A stretch of 57,126 nt of DNA. Origin: Thermoproteota archaeon. GTDB taxonomy: Archaea > Korarchaeota > Korarchaeia > Korarchaeales > Korarchaeaceae. The translations under genes and the position numbers were made by a program. The notes beneath the pieces are model-generated. The model searched no databases, was not told the DNA's origin, and saw nothing but the letters and a program-made list of their open reading frames with translations. Below are positions 33,107-42,353 of this stretch, piece after piece. Where the stretch lies: the NCBI GenBank assembly GCA_027492205.1, contig JAOZFN010000002.1, positions 45,834-102,959 on the forward strand, written 5' to 3'. The first letter of the stretch is position 1. Every line of letters begins with the position of its first letter.

Positions 33107-33310
33107 ATGGCGCAGGAGGTCGGAGTCAATAAGCCTCCAGCCGTGGAGGAACTCTACTGTACGTCGTGCGGCAGGAGGGTGACCTACGAGAGGGGGGTCG
33201 TCAAGTTCCCGTGCCCCAACTGCGGCGAGTACCTCATAGTCCGGTGCAGGATCTGCAGGAAGCAGGCGAACGAGTACGTCTGCCCCAACTGCGGGTTCGT
33301 CGGTCCGTGA
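33107..33310 (+). CDS. small zinc-ribbon protein linked to aEF-1beta
   Basis: 67 residues with four CxxC knuckles: [27 protein letters not shown] and [11 protein letters not shown]. This two-zinc ribbon protein is widely conserved in archaea, often directly before the elongation factor 1-beta gene as here. It probably acts in translation. It begins 3 nt after the stop of the membrane regulator, so the three genes may share a transcript. Confidence 0.85.
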   Translation: MAQEVGVNKPPAVEELYCTSCGRRVTYERGVVKFPCPNCGEYLIVRCRICRKQANEYVCPNCGFVGP

Positions 33311-33340
33311 CCGGTGGGAGGGTTCGGGTTGGCCCGCGTT

Positions 33341-33598
33341 ATGGCGCAGTTCAGGGTCCTGGTCGATCCGGGCGCGGATCCGGAGGAGGTCGCCGGCAAG
33401 ATCCGGGAGTCCCTGGAGCCCCTGGGGGTCCAGCTGATGGACAGGAGGCAGGCCGAGCTTGCCTTCGGGATAGTGTCCCTGACGATCCTGCTCTCCACCC
33501 CCGAGGAGGAGGGCATAACCGACAAGGTTGAGGAGGCCCTCTCCAGCGTCCCGGGCGTGAGCTCGGTCGAGCTGGAGACCATGTCCAGGGGCGGGTGA
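33341..33598 (+). CDS. ef1b: translation elongation factor aEF-1beta
   Basis: 85 residues from ATG 33341. FRVLVDPGADPEEVAGKIRE, RQAELAFGIVSLTILLST and EEALSSVPGVSSVELETMSR match the guanine-exchange domain of archaeal EF-1beta, which regenerates aEF-1A-GTP. The length is normal. An in-frame GTG 27 nt upstream is less likely, as the family begins near the MAQFRV strand. Confidence 0.92.
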   Translation: MAQFRVLVDPGADPEEVAGKIRESLEPLGVQLMDRRQAELAFGIVSLTILLSTPEEEGITDKVEEALSSVPGVSSVELETMSRGG

Positions 33599-33631
33599 TC
33601 GGGTCTGCCCCTCGAGCTACCCCTCACGCAC

Positions 33632-33859
33632 GTGGTGTACGAAGAGGTCAAGAAGAGGAGGGGGACCGTCACGGACAGGGAGCTCTACGAGGCGCTGAGG
33701 TCCAAGGATCCGACGCTCTCGCTGGACCAGCTGGAGCGGGCCCTGATGAGGCTCGAGGTGGCGGGCGTGATAAGGGTGTCCAGCGGGGGCAAGGGCGGGA
33801 CGCTGGTCATAGAGGTCGCGGAGGGCGAGCACGCCTACCTGACGCCCGACGAGGAGTGA
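33632..33859 (+). CDS. conserved archaeal winged-helix protein
   Basis: 75 residues: VYEEVKKRRGTVTDRELYEA, SLDQLERALMRLEVAGVIRV and a short acidic tail. It is a compact winged helix of a type conserved in archaea near translation genes. The conserved region seems to extend upstream (LPLELPLTHVVYEEV), where only CTG or ATC starts exist, so the true start may be up to 30 nt earlier than GTG 33632. The role is unknown. Confidence 0.65.
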   Translation: MVYEEVKKRRGTVTDRELYEALRSKDPTLSLDQLERALMRLEVAGVIRVSSGGKGGTLVIEVAEGEHAYLTPDEE

Positions 33860-33893
33860 GCGTCCGAGGGACTCCTTCGACGTATTGTCCCTG

Positions 33894-34919
33894 TCAGAAC
33901 CAGGCCTCCAGCCCGCCGCCGGCGTGCATCTTATAGGCCTCAGTTATCTCGTCTATGACCTTCCTGACCCTCTTCTCGGAGAACTCGTGCTCATCTACCA
34001 TGAACTTCAGGAGACCCTCGGCGTCCGGCCTCTTCAGGGTCACATCGTATTCGTCCGTCACCGGCGGGCTCAGGAAGAACTCGTAGATTTCCCTCAGCGG
34101 GACGTCAAACTCCCACTTGACCGCCCTCTCGACCTCCTCCACCGTGCGATGGCTCCTCACGATCTCCAGCGCTCTCTTGGGTCCCACGCCCCTCACGCCG
34201 CCGGGGTTGTAATCGGTGCCGACGAGGATGCCCAAGAGGATCAGCTGCTCCCTGGTGATCCCCAGCGACTCGAGGGTCTCCCTGAGGGAGATGACCTCGG
34301 GCCTAACCTCGACGTACACGTCCTTCCCGGGGAGCTTCCTCTTCCCCGTTATCGTCACGTTCCTCACGAGCCTTGGAGAGCCGAAGAGCAGGGAGTCGTA
34401 GTCCTGGCTGGCGGCGGCCCAGACGTCCCCTTTAGCCGCCATGTGCGCCGCCTGGGCCTCCCCCTCGCTGGGCGCCTGGACCCAGGGGACCCCCATGAGC
34501 TCTAGTATCCTCTTGGCATCCTCGACCATCTCGTCCGTGAGCTCCAGCGCCGCCTGGGCGTACTTCCGCATCTCCTCCACGTCGCCCCTCTCAGCGGCCT
34601 CAGCCCACTTTTCCCTGGCTGCTTCCCTCCTGGCGGCCCGCTCCTCCAGCTCCCTCTTCTTGAACTCCGGAGGCTCACCGTCGAACACGTAGACCGGGGT
34701 TATCCCCAGCGCGAGCAGATTGGCGGTCCTGTAGAATATACCTGAGTGCACGGAGGTGATCTCTCCCCTGCTGGTCATGAGCGGAGTGCCGTCAGGCTGT
34801 CTGACCTTCGCCAGAAACTGGTAGAGGGCATTGTAGGCGTCGAGGGCCAGCCTCCTACCGCCGAGGTCCTTGAGGTCTACTTCCCTCCCCACCACGATGT
34901 CGCCGAGCTTGACCCCCAT
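33894..34919 (-). CDS. fen: flap endonuclease 1
   Basis: 341 residues, full length. The N region is [20 protein letters not shown] with [13 protein letters not shown]; the first acidic site is [11 protein letters not shown]; the I region is [20 protein letters not shown] with [13 protein letters not shown] and [20 protein letters not shown] (helix-hairpin-helix). All catalytic Asp/Glu positions are present. It removes 5' flaps in Okazaki maturation and repair. The C-terminal PCNA-binding motif is GGLEAWF, keeping L..WF but lacking the usual Gln. Confidence 0.95.
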   Translation of the reverse strand: MGVKLGDIVVGREVDLKDLGGRRLALDAYNALYQFLAKVRQPDGTPLMTSRGEITSVHSGIFYRTANLLALGITPVYVFDGEPPEFKKRELEERAARREAAREKWAEAAERGDVEEMRKYAQAALELTDEMVEDAKRILELMGVPWVQAPSEGEAQAAHMAAKGDVWAAASQDYDSLLFGSPRLVRNVTITGKRKLPGKDVYVEVRPEVISLRETLESLGITREQLILLGILVGTDYNPGGVRGVGPKRALEIVRSHRTVEEVERAVKWEFDVPLREIYEFFLSPPVTDEYDVTLKRPDAEGLLKFMVDEHEFSEKRVRKVIDEITEAYKMHAGGGLEAWF

Positions 34920-34980
34920 CCCGGGTCATCCATTGGCGGGGCCGCGAGAAACTTAAATCAACGGTTCGGCCGTTCGAGAG

Positions 34981-36054
34981 GTGCGGATAGTCCTCCTGGG
35001 CCCCTACTACCCAGACGTAGGCGGAGTCCAGGTCTACAATACCATGCTGGCTGGCGAGCTTGCTAGGAGGGGGCACGAGGTCACGGTAGTCTCTTACGGC
35101 TGGGCCAGGTCGAGATGGGGGGAGAGGGTGATCCGGCTCCCGACCCCGAGAGTCCCCGGGATTAGGGGGACTAGCTTCATGGCCGCCTCCGCGCTGAGGC
35201 TGGCCGCGAGCCTGGGGGATGCGGACGCTGTGGTCGCGCAGTACGCCAAGACCTCCGGGGTGGCGGCCTGGATCGGCCGCGCACTGGGTGGACCTCCCTA
35301 CGTCCCGGTCTTCCACGGGACCGACGCACTCGTCGGGATGGGGGCCTGGCTATTGCGGCGCGCGTGCAGGTCCGCCCCGGCCGTTGCGGCAGTGAGCTCC
35401 CACCTAGCCGACATCGTGAGGGAGAGGTTCGGGGTCGAACCCAGGGTTATCCGCGGGGGCGTGGACATCGAGACCTTCAGGTCCCTCCCGGGGAGGGAGG
35501 ATGTTAGAGAGGGGATGGGGATTCCGGCCGACGCTCAGGTGGTGGGGATCGTGGGCTCCCTAGTTCCGGTGAGGGACCCGGAGCTCGCCCTCAGGGCGGC
35601 CCTCTCCCACCCCGACGCCCTGGTCCTCGTGGCCGGGGACGGGCCCCTCAGGCCCAAGCTGAAGGAGCTGGCCAGGCGTGAGGGGGCTGGGAGGGTGATG
35701 TTCCTGGGCAAGGTCCCCCACGAGAGGATTCCGCTGGTGCTGAGGGCCTGCGACCTGACCCTCCACACCCCGAGGTGGGAGGGCTTCGGCCTGACCGCCC
35801 TCGAGTCGATGGCCGCCGGCACGCCGCCCCTGGCCGCCAGGGTTGGCGCCCTGCCGGAGTTCGTGAAGGACGGCCACACCGGGTTCTTGGCCGACAGGTC
35901 CCTGGAGGCCCTCTCGGAGAGACTGAGGGAGGTCCTCTCAGACCGCGACGCGCTGGAACGCGTCTCCAGGGAGGCGAGGGAGTTCGCTCTGTCCAGGGGG
36001 TGGGACGCCGTCGCTAGGGAGTTCGAGTCCCTGCTGGAGGAGGTGGTGTCGTGA
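34981..36054 (+). CDS. GT4-family glycosyltransferase
   Basis: 357 residues, GT-B fold. The N-terminal LGPYYPDVGGVQVYNTMLAG and HGTDALVG lie in the acceptor domain; the C-terminal domain has VGIVGSLVPVRDPELALRAA, VLVAGDGPLRPKL and the E-x7-E motif in WEGFGLTALESMAAGTPPLA. It transfers a sugar from a nucleotide donor, probably into a surface glycan or glycolipid; donor and acceptor are unknown. GTG 34981 lies about 27 nt after AACTTAAATC, so it is leaderless. Pth2 begins inside its stop codon. Confidence 0.88.
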   Translation: MRIVLLGPYYPDVGGVQVYNTMLAGELARRGHEVTVVSYGWARSRWGERVIRLPTPRVPGIRGTSFMAASALRLAASLGDADAVVAQYAKTSGVAAWIGRALGGPPYVPVFHGTDALVGMGAWLLRRACRSAPAVAAVSSHLADIVRERFGVEPRVIRGGVDIETFRSLPGREDVREGMGIPADAQVVGIVGSLVPVRDPELALRAALSHPDALVLVAGDGPLRPKLKELARREGAGRVMFLGKVPHERIPLVLRACDLTLHTPRWEGFGLTALESMAAGTPPLAARVGALPEFVKDGHTGFLADRSLEALSERLREVLSDRDALERVSREAREFALSRGWDAVAREFESLLEEVVS

Positions 36055-36422
36055 CGGCCGACAGGTTCGCCTACAAGCAGGTCATAGCGGTGAGGAAGGA
36101 CCTGAAGATGAGCCCCGGCAAGCTGGCGGTACAGGTGGCCCACGCGGCCTGCATGGCCGCCGAGATGGCCATGAAGAGGTGCCCCGACGTCTACGAGGCC
36201 TGGAAGAGGGAGGGGGCCAAGAAGGTGGTGGTCGCCGTCGGCTCCGAGGAGGAACTCCTCGAGGTCTACAATCAGGCCGAGAGGCTGGGCCTGCCGAGGA
36301 GCATCGTCAGGGATGCGGGGCTGACTGAGCTGCCTCCCGGGACGCTCACCGCGGCCGCCGTTGGTCCCCACAGGGCTGGCGAGGTCGACAAGGTCACTGG
36401 GAGGCTCCCTCTGCTGAGGTGA
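36051..36422 (+). CDS. pth2: peptidyl-tRNA hydrolase, Pth2 type
   Basis: 123 residues. KQVIAVRKDLKMSPGKLAVQ with VAHAACMAA is the Pth2 signature, and LPRSIVRDAGLTELPPGTLT with AAAVGPHRAGEVDKVTG completes the fold. It rescues tRNAs from dropped peptidyl-tRNA. GTG 36051 overlaps the glycosyltransferase stop, and its own stop overlaps the truD start, forming a tight operon. Confidence 0.95.
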   Translation: MTADRFAYKQVIAVRKDLKMSPGKLAVQVAHAACMAAEMAMKRCPDVYEAWKREGAKKVVVAVGSEEELLEVYNQAERLGLPRSIVRDAGLTELPPGTLTAAAVGPHRAGEVDKVTGRLPLLR

Positions 36423-37570
36423 CGAGGGGAGTGGCGAATCCTCCCGAGCTGGACGTCCGGACCGGCATGCTGGCCTACGCGAGGCCCGACTGGGATCCCC
36501 TCCCTGGGCGCCTGAGGGAGAGACTCCCGGACTTCTTGGTAGACGAGGTGTGGCGCGGCGCCTCCGCCTTGATGGCGGCCGCGAGCCTCGAGTCCCCCGA
36601 GGTCCAAGAGGGGCCCCACGCGGTCTTCTCCGTCATCAAGGTGGGGCTCACCACCGAGGAGGCCGCCGGGCTGCTGGCGAGGACCCTCAGGATACCCACG
36701 AGCAGGGTGTCCTACGCGGGGCTCAAGGACAGGAGGTCCGTCTCGGCTCAGTTCATGAGCGCCCCCCTCGGCAGGCCCCCAGAGGTCGTGAGCGCCCCGA
36801 GGGTGAGAGCCAAGTTCGTCTGTAGGTCGACGGAGCCGGTCTACAGGGGGTCTAATGACCTGAACAGGTTCACCCTGAGGGTAAGGGGGACGGAGCTCCG
36901 TGAGCTCTCGCGCAGGCTGACGGAGCTCTCCCGAGGCTTCCCCAACTTCTTCTCCTACCAGAGGTTCGGGGACAGGCCGCCGCTCAACCACGAGATCGGC
37001 CTGCTGGTGCTCAGGAGGGAATTCGACCGGGCGGCGAGGCTCCTAGCGGGAAAGGGCGGGAGGGGTTACGAGTCCAGAGTGGCGGAAGCGCTGGGTCGAG
37101 GGGCAGGGGGCCTGGAGGCCCTGAGGGCGATCCCACGCAGGGCCCTGGAGATGATGCTGCACTCTTACCAGGCCTATGTGTTCAACCTCATCCTCTCTAG
37201 GAGGCTCCGCGACGGAGGGCTCTTACCGCGCCCCGGGGACAGGGTGGTCTCCCTCCCCGGGGGCGGCGAGTCGCTCGCCCTCCCACTGCCTGGCTCCGGC
37301 CCCGACGCCTACCACGGCCCTGCAGGCGAGGAGGCCCTGGAGATCCTCCGCGGCGACGGGTTGTCGCCCGAGAGCTTCCGCCTCCCCGAGCTGGGCCTGA
37401 ACCTGGCCGGCGGGCTGAGACCCGCCTGGGTTCCGGTGAGAGGCCTGAGGCTCTGGGAGAGGGGAGACTCGCTCCTGGCGTCCTTTGCCCTCGATCGGGG
37501 ATCTTACGCGACCTCCCTGATGAGGGAGGCCCTGCTCCCGCGTGACCCTGCCTCTCAGGGGTTCCTGTGA
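36419..37570 (+). CDS. truD: tRNA pseudouridine synthase D
   Basis: 383 residues. The catalytic segment is VSYAGLKDRRSVSAQFMS, with the conserved Asp of GLKDR; PNFFSYQRFGDRPPLNHEIG is the family's second signature. LEMMLHSYQAYVFNLILSRR marks the start of the C-terminal TRUD region. It converts U13 of tRNAs to pseudouridine. Start GTG 36419 overlaps the pth2 stop (GTGA). The length is in the usual archaeal range. Confidence 0.95.
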   Translation: MTRGVANPPELDVRTGMLAYARPDWDPLPGRLRERLPDFLVDEVWRGASALMAAASLESPEVQEGPHAVFSVIKVGLTTEEAAGLLARTLRIPTSRVSYAGLKDRRSVSAQFMSAPLGRPPEVVSAPRVRAKFVCRSTEPVYRGSNDLNRFTLRVRGTELRELSRRLTELSRGFPNFFSYQRFGDRPPLNHEIGLLVLRREFDRAARLLAGKGGRGYESRVAEALGRGAGGLEALRAIPRRALEMMLHSYQAYVFNLILSRRLRDGGLLPRPGDRVVSLPGGGESLALPLPGSGPDAYHGPAGEEALEILRGDGLSPESFRLPELGLNLAGGLRPAWVPVRGLRLWERGDSLLASFALDRGSYATSLMREALLPRDPASQGFL

Positions 37571-38028
37571 TCCACGTCCGCATCTTCCCTCAGGGGCCGC
37601 ACAGTCAGGGTGAGCCCAGCACCGGCCTTGAGGGCCATCACCATGCTCCTCGGCACGTCCGCCGCCGCTGCCTCCGCTAGGACTGCCAGGGTACGGTCGT
37701 CCACGTAGTCTGACCTCCTGATCACGATGCTCCTCTCGCTGGCGAGAGTCAGCCTGGGGTCTCCCCTGGCCCGAAACGAGAACGCCTCCCTGCCTCCCTC
37801 CCCCTCCACCTCCAGCTCGATTAGCACCCACCCTCCGGACCTGAGGTGCTCCCTGAGCCAATCCGGGACGTCCGAGCAGGCCGCGTCGGCCTCTATCGCC
37901 AGGATGCAGTCCCCCCTCTCGGTCAGGTAGTCGTCCCTAGTCACCTCCATGGTCGTGTGGTGCCTGGCCCTCACGTTGGGGTGGCCCTTGGCCCTGACCA
38001 CGAAGGCCGCCTCGAAGTCAAACCTCAA
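37555..38028 (-). CDS. DUF371 family protein
   Basis: 157 residues from TTG 38028, the first start before the conserved block. AKGHPNVRARHHTTMEVTRD with YLTERGDCILAIEADAA and SIVIRRSDYVDDRTLAVLAE match the archaeal DUF371 family, with its conserved GHpNV.A.H.TT motif. The biochemical role is not established. It overlaps the 3' end of truD by 16 bp on the opposite strand and is divergent from the methyltransferase gene. Confidence 0.82.
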   Translation of the reverse strand: MRFDFEAAFVVRAKGHPNVRARHHTTMEVTRDDYLTERGDCILAIEADAACSDVPDWLREHLRSGGWVLIELEVEGEGGREAFSFRARGDPRLTLASERSIVIRRSDYVDDRTLAVLAEAAAADVPRSMVMALKAGAGLTLTVRPLREDADVDHRNP

Positions 38029-38112
38029 CTCTAAAGCCTCCCCGAACCCTTCACCCGCGCGGGGGAGGAAACCCTGGAGGAGGAGCGCGCCGGGCTCGTA
38101 AAAAGGCTGGAG

Positions 38113-38777
38113 ATGCTGGGTGTGATCCGCACCCCCGAGGTAAGGAGGGCGGCCCTCACAGTCCCGAGGGAGGAGTTCGTCCCTGAGCACCTCAGGAGGG
38201 ACGCCTACCGGGACACCCCCCTCCCGATAGGCGAGGGGCAGACCATCAGCGCGCCACACGGCCACTAAGGGCCGGGCGACACATGGTGTTCATGATGGAC
38301 GAGCTCCTCGCCCTGAGGAGGGGGATGGTGGTGTTCGAGGTGGGCGCCGGGAGCGGGTACCACGCCGCGACCGTGGCGGAGATAGTCGCCCCCGCTGAAG
38401 AGGACCCAGCCGAGTGGGGGCACGTCTACTCCGCCGAGATAGTCCCCTCGCTTGCCAGGAAGGCCTGGTCGAACCTCAGGCGCGCGGGCTACTCAGACAG
38501 GGTCACGGTCCTGGCCATGGACGGGAGCGCCGGCTTCCCGCTCGGGGTCAGGCCGGACAGGATACTGGTAACGGCCGCCGCTCCGGGGCCACCGAGGCCC
38601 CTCTTAGACCAGCTCAAGGTCGGCGGGAGGATGGTGGTCCCGGTAGGTGAGCCGTCTTGGTGGGGCGGGCAGGTGCTCGTCGTGATCGACAAGGAGGACG
38701 AGGGCAGGTTCAGGCAGACGGAGATAACCCCCGTCGCGTTCGTGCCCCTGAGGGGGAAGTACGGATGGCCAAGCTGA
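38113..38777 (+). CDS. pcm: protein-L-isoaspartate O-methyltransferase, interrupted by 23 nt
   Basis: The first part (ATG 38113: [20 protein letters not shown] and [10 protein letters not shown]) runs into GH and a stop at 38266. The second part, from 38283 ([20 protein letters not shown] and [11 protein letters not shown], then [12 protein letters not shown] and [14 protein letters not shown]), is intact. In homologues SAPHM is continuous, so exactly 23 nt (38260-38282) interrupt the gene. The enzyme methylates isoaspartyl residues for protein repair. The start may be slightly upstream, since homologues have about 20 more residues, but no ATG, GTG or TTG is in frame there. The Bud32 gene overlaps its end. 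Confidence 0.85.
38260..38282 (+). other. 23-nt insertion in the pcm gene
   Basis: GGCCACTAAGGGCCGGGCGA followed by CAC, flanked by ACAC on both sides, so the exact boundary is ambiguous by four bases. It introduces a stop and shifts the frame. GGCC at both ends of ACTAAG can pair, and CGCC upstream can pair with GGCG inside. I could not fit a canonical bulge-helix-bulge. Confidence 0.6.
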
Positions 38778-39403
38778 TCCACAGAGGGGCGGAGGCCGAG
38801 GTCTACGAGGCAGACGCCTGGGGCATGCCCGCGGTTGAGAAGAGGAGGATCGAGAAGTCCTACAGGCACCCGGAGCTGGACTGGAGGATAAGGACCTCGA
38901 GGACCAGGCTCGAGGCCAAGATACTGATGAGGCTAAAGGAGCACGGGGTCAGATGCCCCGCCGTGCTGGATGTCTGGGGAGACACGCTGCTGCTGGAGAG
39001 GGTGTCCGGCCCAACCTTGCTCGACCTACTGTCCCGAGGACGGAGAGAGAAGGAGGGCGAGGGACTCGCCGGGGTGATGGAGGACCTGGGCCGGCAGGTG
39101 GGCCTCATGCACTCCGCCGGGGTCGTCCACAACGACCTGACCCCGCTCAACGTGGTCGTGACGGGGGGGAGGACCTGCCTCATTGACTTCGGACTGGGGG
39201 AGTTCTCCAGGAGCGAGGAGGATATGGCCGTCGACCTCCACGTCCTGAAGAAGTCTCTGGAGGCCTTGTTCCCTGAAACGGCCGGGGAGCTCTTTGAGCG
39301 CTTCCTGAGGGGGTACAGGGACACCGCCCCCAGGCCCGACGCGACCATGGCCAGGCTCGAGGCCGTGGAGAGGAGGGGGCGGTACAGGAGCTGGATCGGG
39401 TGA
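38765..39403 (+). CDS. bud32: KEOPS kinase/ATPase Bud32
   Basis: 212 residues from ATG 38765, which overlaps the methyltransferase stop. An atypical protein-kinase fold: HRGAEAEVYEADAWGMPAVE (nucleotide loop and Lys), a family stretch KRRIEKSYRHPELDWRIR, catalytic loop VVHNDLTPLNVVV, metal-binding LIDFGLGEFS, and EDMAVDLHVLKKSLE. It works with Kae1 and Cgi121 in t6A tRNA modification. Here Kae1 is not fused. Length and C-terminus (RRGRYRSWIG) are normal. Confidence 0.93.
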   Translation: MAKLIHRGAEAEVYEADAWGMPAVEKRRIEKSYRHPELDWRIRTSRTRLEAKILMRLKEHGVRCPAVLDVWGDTLLLERVSGPTLLDLLSRGRREKEGEGLAGVMEDLGRQVGLMHSAGVVHNDLTPLNVVVTGGRTCLIDFGLGEFSRSEEDMAVDLHVLKKSLEALFPETAGELFERFLRGYRDTAPRPDATMARLEAVERRGRYRSWIG

Positions 39404-39433
39404 GAGCCGACGATCGGTGAGGGGGGTGATCCC

Positions 39434-40018
39434 GTGGTAGTTGGGGGGGTGGACAGGATCAGGTTCGTCACCCACAACAGACACAAGTTCCGGGAGGCGA
39501 GGACCATCCTCGCGCGATTCGGGCTCGAGGTCGAGTGGGTCGAGATGGAGTACCCAGAGGTCCAGGCCGACGCCCTGGAGGAGGTGGCCCTGTTCTCGGC
39601 CAGGTGGCTCCTCGACCGGGTGGACCCCCCCTTCTTCATAGAGGACGCCGGCCTGTTCATAGACGCCCTCAGGGGGTTCCCAGGCCCCTACTCGTCCTTC
39701 GCCTTCAGGACCATAGGGAACGAGGGGATACTCAAGCTGATGGACGGGGTCTTGGACAGGGGGGCCAGCTTCAAGTCGGTGGTGGCCGTCGCCCTCGACA
39801 GGAACTCCGAGCCGACGGTGCTGGTCGGCGAGACCCCGGGCAGGATAGCGGAGTCCATCAGGGGAGGGGGGTGGGGGTTCGACCCGATCTTCGAGCCCCT
39901 CGAGCCGGGCGGCCTCACGTACGGGGAACTGGGGGAGGACAAGAACAGGTACTCGCACCGATACAGGGCCCTCAGGCGGCTCGGCGAGTGGCTCTCCGAG
40001 GGGCGCAAGCCTTTATAA
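39434..40018 (+). CDS. rdgB: XTP/dITP pyrophosphatase (RdgB/HAM1)
   Basis: 194 residues. [18 protein letters not shown] is the substrate-binding start, [20 protein letters not shown] holds the catalytic Asp/Glu, and [12 protein letters not shown] and [16 protein letters not shown] complete the signature. It hydrolyses non-canonical purine NTPs. The start is GTG 39434; the first residues (VVGGVD) precede the conserved strand by only five positions. It sits between bud32 and S15. Confidence 0.93.
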   Translation: MVVGGVDRIRFVTHNRHKFREARTILARFGLEVEWVEMEYPEVQADALEEVALFSARWLLDRVDPPFFIEDAGLFIDALRGFPGPYSSFAFRTIGNEGILKLMDGVLDRGASFKSVVAVALDRNSEPTVLVGETPGRIAESIRGGGWGFDPIFEPLEPGGLTYGELGEDKNRYSHRYRALRRLGEWLSEGRKPL

Positions 40019-40059
40019 CGGGGAGGGACCGAGAGGCGGGAAGGAAACGGGTGATAAGG

Positions 40060-40515
40060 TTGGCCAGGATGCACAGCAGGAAGCGGGGCAAGTCAGAGTC
40101 CACCAGGCCCCCGGCCAGCGTCCCGCTCGACTGGGTCTCCCTGAGCAGGGAGGAGATAGAGGAGATAATCGTCAAGCTCGGCAAGCGAGGCGTCCCTCCC
40201 AGCCAGATAGGCATGATCCTGAGGGACGTCTACGGCGTCCCTCTCGTCAGGAGGGTCCTCGGCAAGAAGCTGACCAAGGTGCTGGAGGAGCACGACGCGG
40301 CCCCCGAGATCCCCGAGGACCTCCAGGCCCTGATAAGGAGGGCCCTCAGGATAAGGAGGCACCTTGAGACCCACAGGAAGGACCTCCACTCAAGGAGGGG
40401 GCTCCAGCTCATCGAGTCCAAGATCCACAGGCTGGCGAAGTACTACAGGAGGGTAGGCAAGCTCCCGCCCGACTGGAAGTACGACCCGAAGAGGGCCGAG
40501 CTGCTTGCAAGCTGA
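40060..40515 (+). CDS. rps15: small-subunit ribosomal protein S15
   Basis: 151 residues from TTG 40060 ([14 protein letters not shown]), chosen because archaeal S15 begins MARMH and GGTGA lies at ribosome-site distance; ATG 40069 would lose three conserved residues. [40 protein letters not shown] and [20 protein letters not shown] match the archaeal/eukaryotic uS15 form. The stop overlaps the start of the DHH gene. Confidence 0.95.
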   Translation: MARMHSRKRGKSESTRPPASVPLDWVSLSREEIEEIIVKLGKRGVPPSQIGMILRDVYGVPLVRRVLGKKLTKVLEEHDAAPEIPEDLQALIRRALRIRRHLETHRKDLHSRRGLQLIESKIHRLAKYYRRVGKLPPDWKYDPKRAELLAS

Positions 40516-41911
40516 GCCCTCTGAGAGGTTCAGGCTGCTGGTAGAGGGGGCGGCGAGCGGCCCGGCCCCGGCCCTGCGGGGGGCCAGGGGGCCGGCCAGA
40601 CTGCTCTCCCACATCGACGCCGACGGCATCAGCTCGGCGTCCGTCCTGGCCTGGCTGCTCTTGGAGCTCGGGATACCCTTCCACGCCTCCTTCGTCAAGA
40701 GGTTCCCTGAGAACCCGGCCAAGGAGCTCGGGGAGTCCTACGAGCTCCTCATAGTGTCCGACATGGGCTCGGGGTACAGGGAGCGCCTCTCCGGCGCGGC
40801 CTCGCGGGCCAGGGTCGTCGTGGTCGACCACCACGAGCCCGTCGGCGAGACCCCGGAGGGCGTGGAGGAACTGAATCCGCACGATCTGGGGATCGACGGC
40901 GGGCAGGAGGTTTCGGCCGCGGGCGTGGCGTACGCCCTCCTCCGGGCGACGCTCCCCGAGGGGCCCCGCCCGGCGCATCTCGCCCTGCTGGGGGCCATAG
41001 GGGATGTGCAATCGAGGAACGGCTTTACCGGGGTGAACCGAGAGATACTGAGGCAGGCGAAGGAGATGGGCCTCGTTGAGGCCCGCACGGAGATCAGGCT
41101 CTTCGGGGGACCGGAGTACCCCCTCCTCCTGGCCCTGGAGAGGACGGTCGACCCGCCGATACCCGGCGTGTCCGGGAGTTCCTCCGGCGCCCTCGAGATG
41201 CTCGAGAGCCTGGGCATCCCCCCGAAGACGGGAGATCGCATGACTACGCTCTCAGACCTGACGGAGGAGCAGAGGCGCGCCCTGCTGAGCGAGATCGTGA
41301 AGAGGCTCGCGGCAAGGGGCCAGGGGGCATCGCCAGACCAGCTCCTCGGGACGGTCTACACCCTCCTCACCGAGCCCCCGGGCTCGCCGCTGAGGGACCT
41401 CGGCACCTTCGCCACCGTGCTGAACGCGTGCGGAAGGATGGGCCGCGCGGACGTGGGCCTCGCCCTCGGCCTGGGCAGGAGGGGTCGCGCCCTTGAGGCG
41501 GCCAATCGGGTGCTCTTCGAGTACAGGAGAGAGCTGGCTCAGTTCCTTGACGTGCTGAGCGAAGTTCAGCGGGTCGAGGGTGGAATGCTATTCGTCGATG
41601 GAAGGGGGAGGCTGAGGGACACGCTCACGAGCCCGGTGGCCTCTATAGCGGCGAGGTCCCCGCCGGAGGAGGGGCTGCTGCTGGTGGCCGTCGCGGCGGA
41701 GGAGTCAGAGGACCCCGGCCGCGTCAAGCTCTCCCTGAGGCTCACTCGGGAGGGCAGGGAGTCTGGCCTGGACGCCGGAGAACTCGCCTCGAGGGCGGCC
41801 GCAGAACTGGGAGGGGAGGGGGGCGGCCACTCGGCCGCGGCGGGCCTCTCGATCCCCGCATCGGAACTCCAGAGGCTCACGGCGCTGCTCGCCGAGTCGA
41901 CGAGGCGGTGA
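40505..41911 (+). CDS. DHH-family phosphoesterase (archaeal RecJ-like)
   Basis: 468 residues. The DHH domain has [16 protein letters not shown] (motif I), LIVSDMGSG (II), [10 protein letters not shown] (III) and LLGAIGDVQ (IV). The C-terminal DHHA1 domain has [16 protein letters not shown]. All metal-ligand Asp/His residues are present. This arrangement fits the archaeal RecJ/GAN group of 5'-3' single-strand exonucleases, some of which bind GINS. TTG 40505 overlaps the S15 stop, so the two are co-translated. Confidence 0.88.
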   Translation: MQAEPSERFRLLVEGAASGPAPALRGARGPARLLSHIDADGISSASVLAWLLLELGIPFHASFVKRFPENPAKELGESYELLIVSDMGSGYRERLSGAASRARVVVVDHHEPVGETPEGVEELNPHDLGIDGGQEVSAAGVAYALLRATLPEGPRPAHLALLGAIGDVQSRNGFTGVNREILRQAKEMGLVEARTEIRLFGGPEYPLLLALERTVDPPIPGVSGSSSGALEMLESLGIPPKTGDRMTTLSDLTEEQRRALLSEIVKRLAARGQGASPDQLLGTVYTLLTEPPGSPLRDLGTFATVLNACGRMGRADVGLALGLGRRGRALEAANRVLFEYRRELAQFLDVLSEVQRVEGGMLFVDGRGRLRDTLTSPVASIAARSPPEEGLLLVAVAAEESEDPGRVKLSLRLTREGRESGLDAGELASRAAAELGGEGGGHSAAAGLSIPASELQRLTALLAESTRR

Positions 41912-41941
41912 GCCGGAGCCCTGATCTGGCTCGTAACCGGA

Positions 41942-42295
41942 TCAGGAGCCAGCTCCACTGGAACTGAGCCCTTCTATCAGCTGCCTGAGTTCCGTCCGGA
42001 CCTCTCGCTCCTCCTCTTGGTACTTCTTCAGGATGGACTCGGTGGCCTCCACGTTGAGCTTGAGTTCCTCGAGGGCCTCATCCCTCCTCCTGGGGACCAT
42101 GATGTGCCCGGCCCTCTCGTACACGGTCTCGACGTTCTCGAGCTTCTCGAGCCTCTGGAGTGCCTGCTTCATGGACTGGAGGGACGCCGCGAGGGTCGCT
42201 ATCTGGTTCCTGAGGAGCTCCAGCCTCTCCAGGAGTTGCCTGTACCTCGCCTCCGCGTACCCGGTCTCCTCCCTGGACTCCGACAAGCGGTTCAC
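41942..42295 (-). CDS. pfdB: prefoldin subunit beta
   Basis: 117 residues from GTG 42295. Two long coiled-coil helices (YRQLLERLELLRNQIATLAA and ALEELKLNVEATESILKKYQ) flank the beta-hairpin motif VETVYERAGHIMVPRRRDEA, equivalent to the vYk.vG.ilv hairpin of prefoldin beta. With the alpha subunit it forms the hexameric chaperone that holds unfolded proteins. The upstream Cgi121 gene is on the same strand; the pair is common in archaea. Confidence 0.88.
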   Translation of the reverse strand: MNRLSESREETGYAEARYRQLLERLELLRNQIATLAASLQSMKQALQRLEKLENVETVYERAGHIMVPRRRDEALEELKLNVEATESILKKYQEEEREVRTELRQLIEGLSSSGAGS

Positions 42296-42353
42296 CTGGC
42301 GGCCGACTCCCCCACAGTCTAAAACGTTGGCGCCGCGCCCGCCGGTCGGTCTG

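Noticed and set aside
34904-34919. FEN1 C-terminal motif as evidence of lost PCNA binding
   Set aside because: The Gln is missing from the motif at the protein's end (33894-33915 in the window), but L..WF remains and weak PIP boxes without Gln exist, so I do not treat it as a finding.
38240-38300. Canonical bulge-helix-bulge at the pcm insertion
   Set aside because: I tried pairing GCGCC with GGTGT and ACAC with GTGT across the insert. No arrangement gave two 3-nt bulges around a 4-bp helix, so I do not call it an intron.
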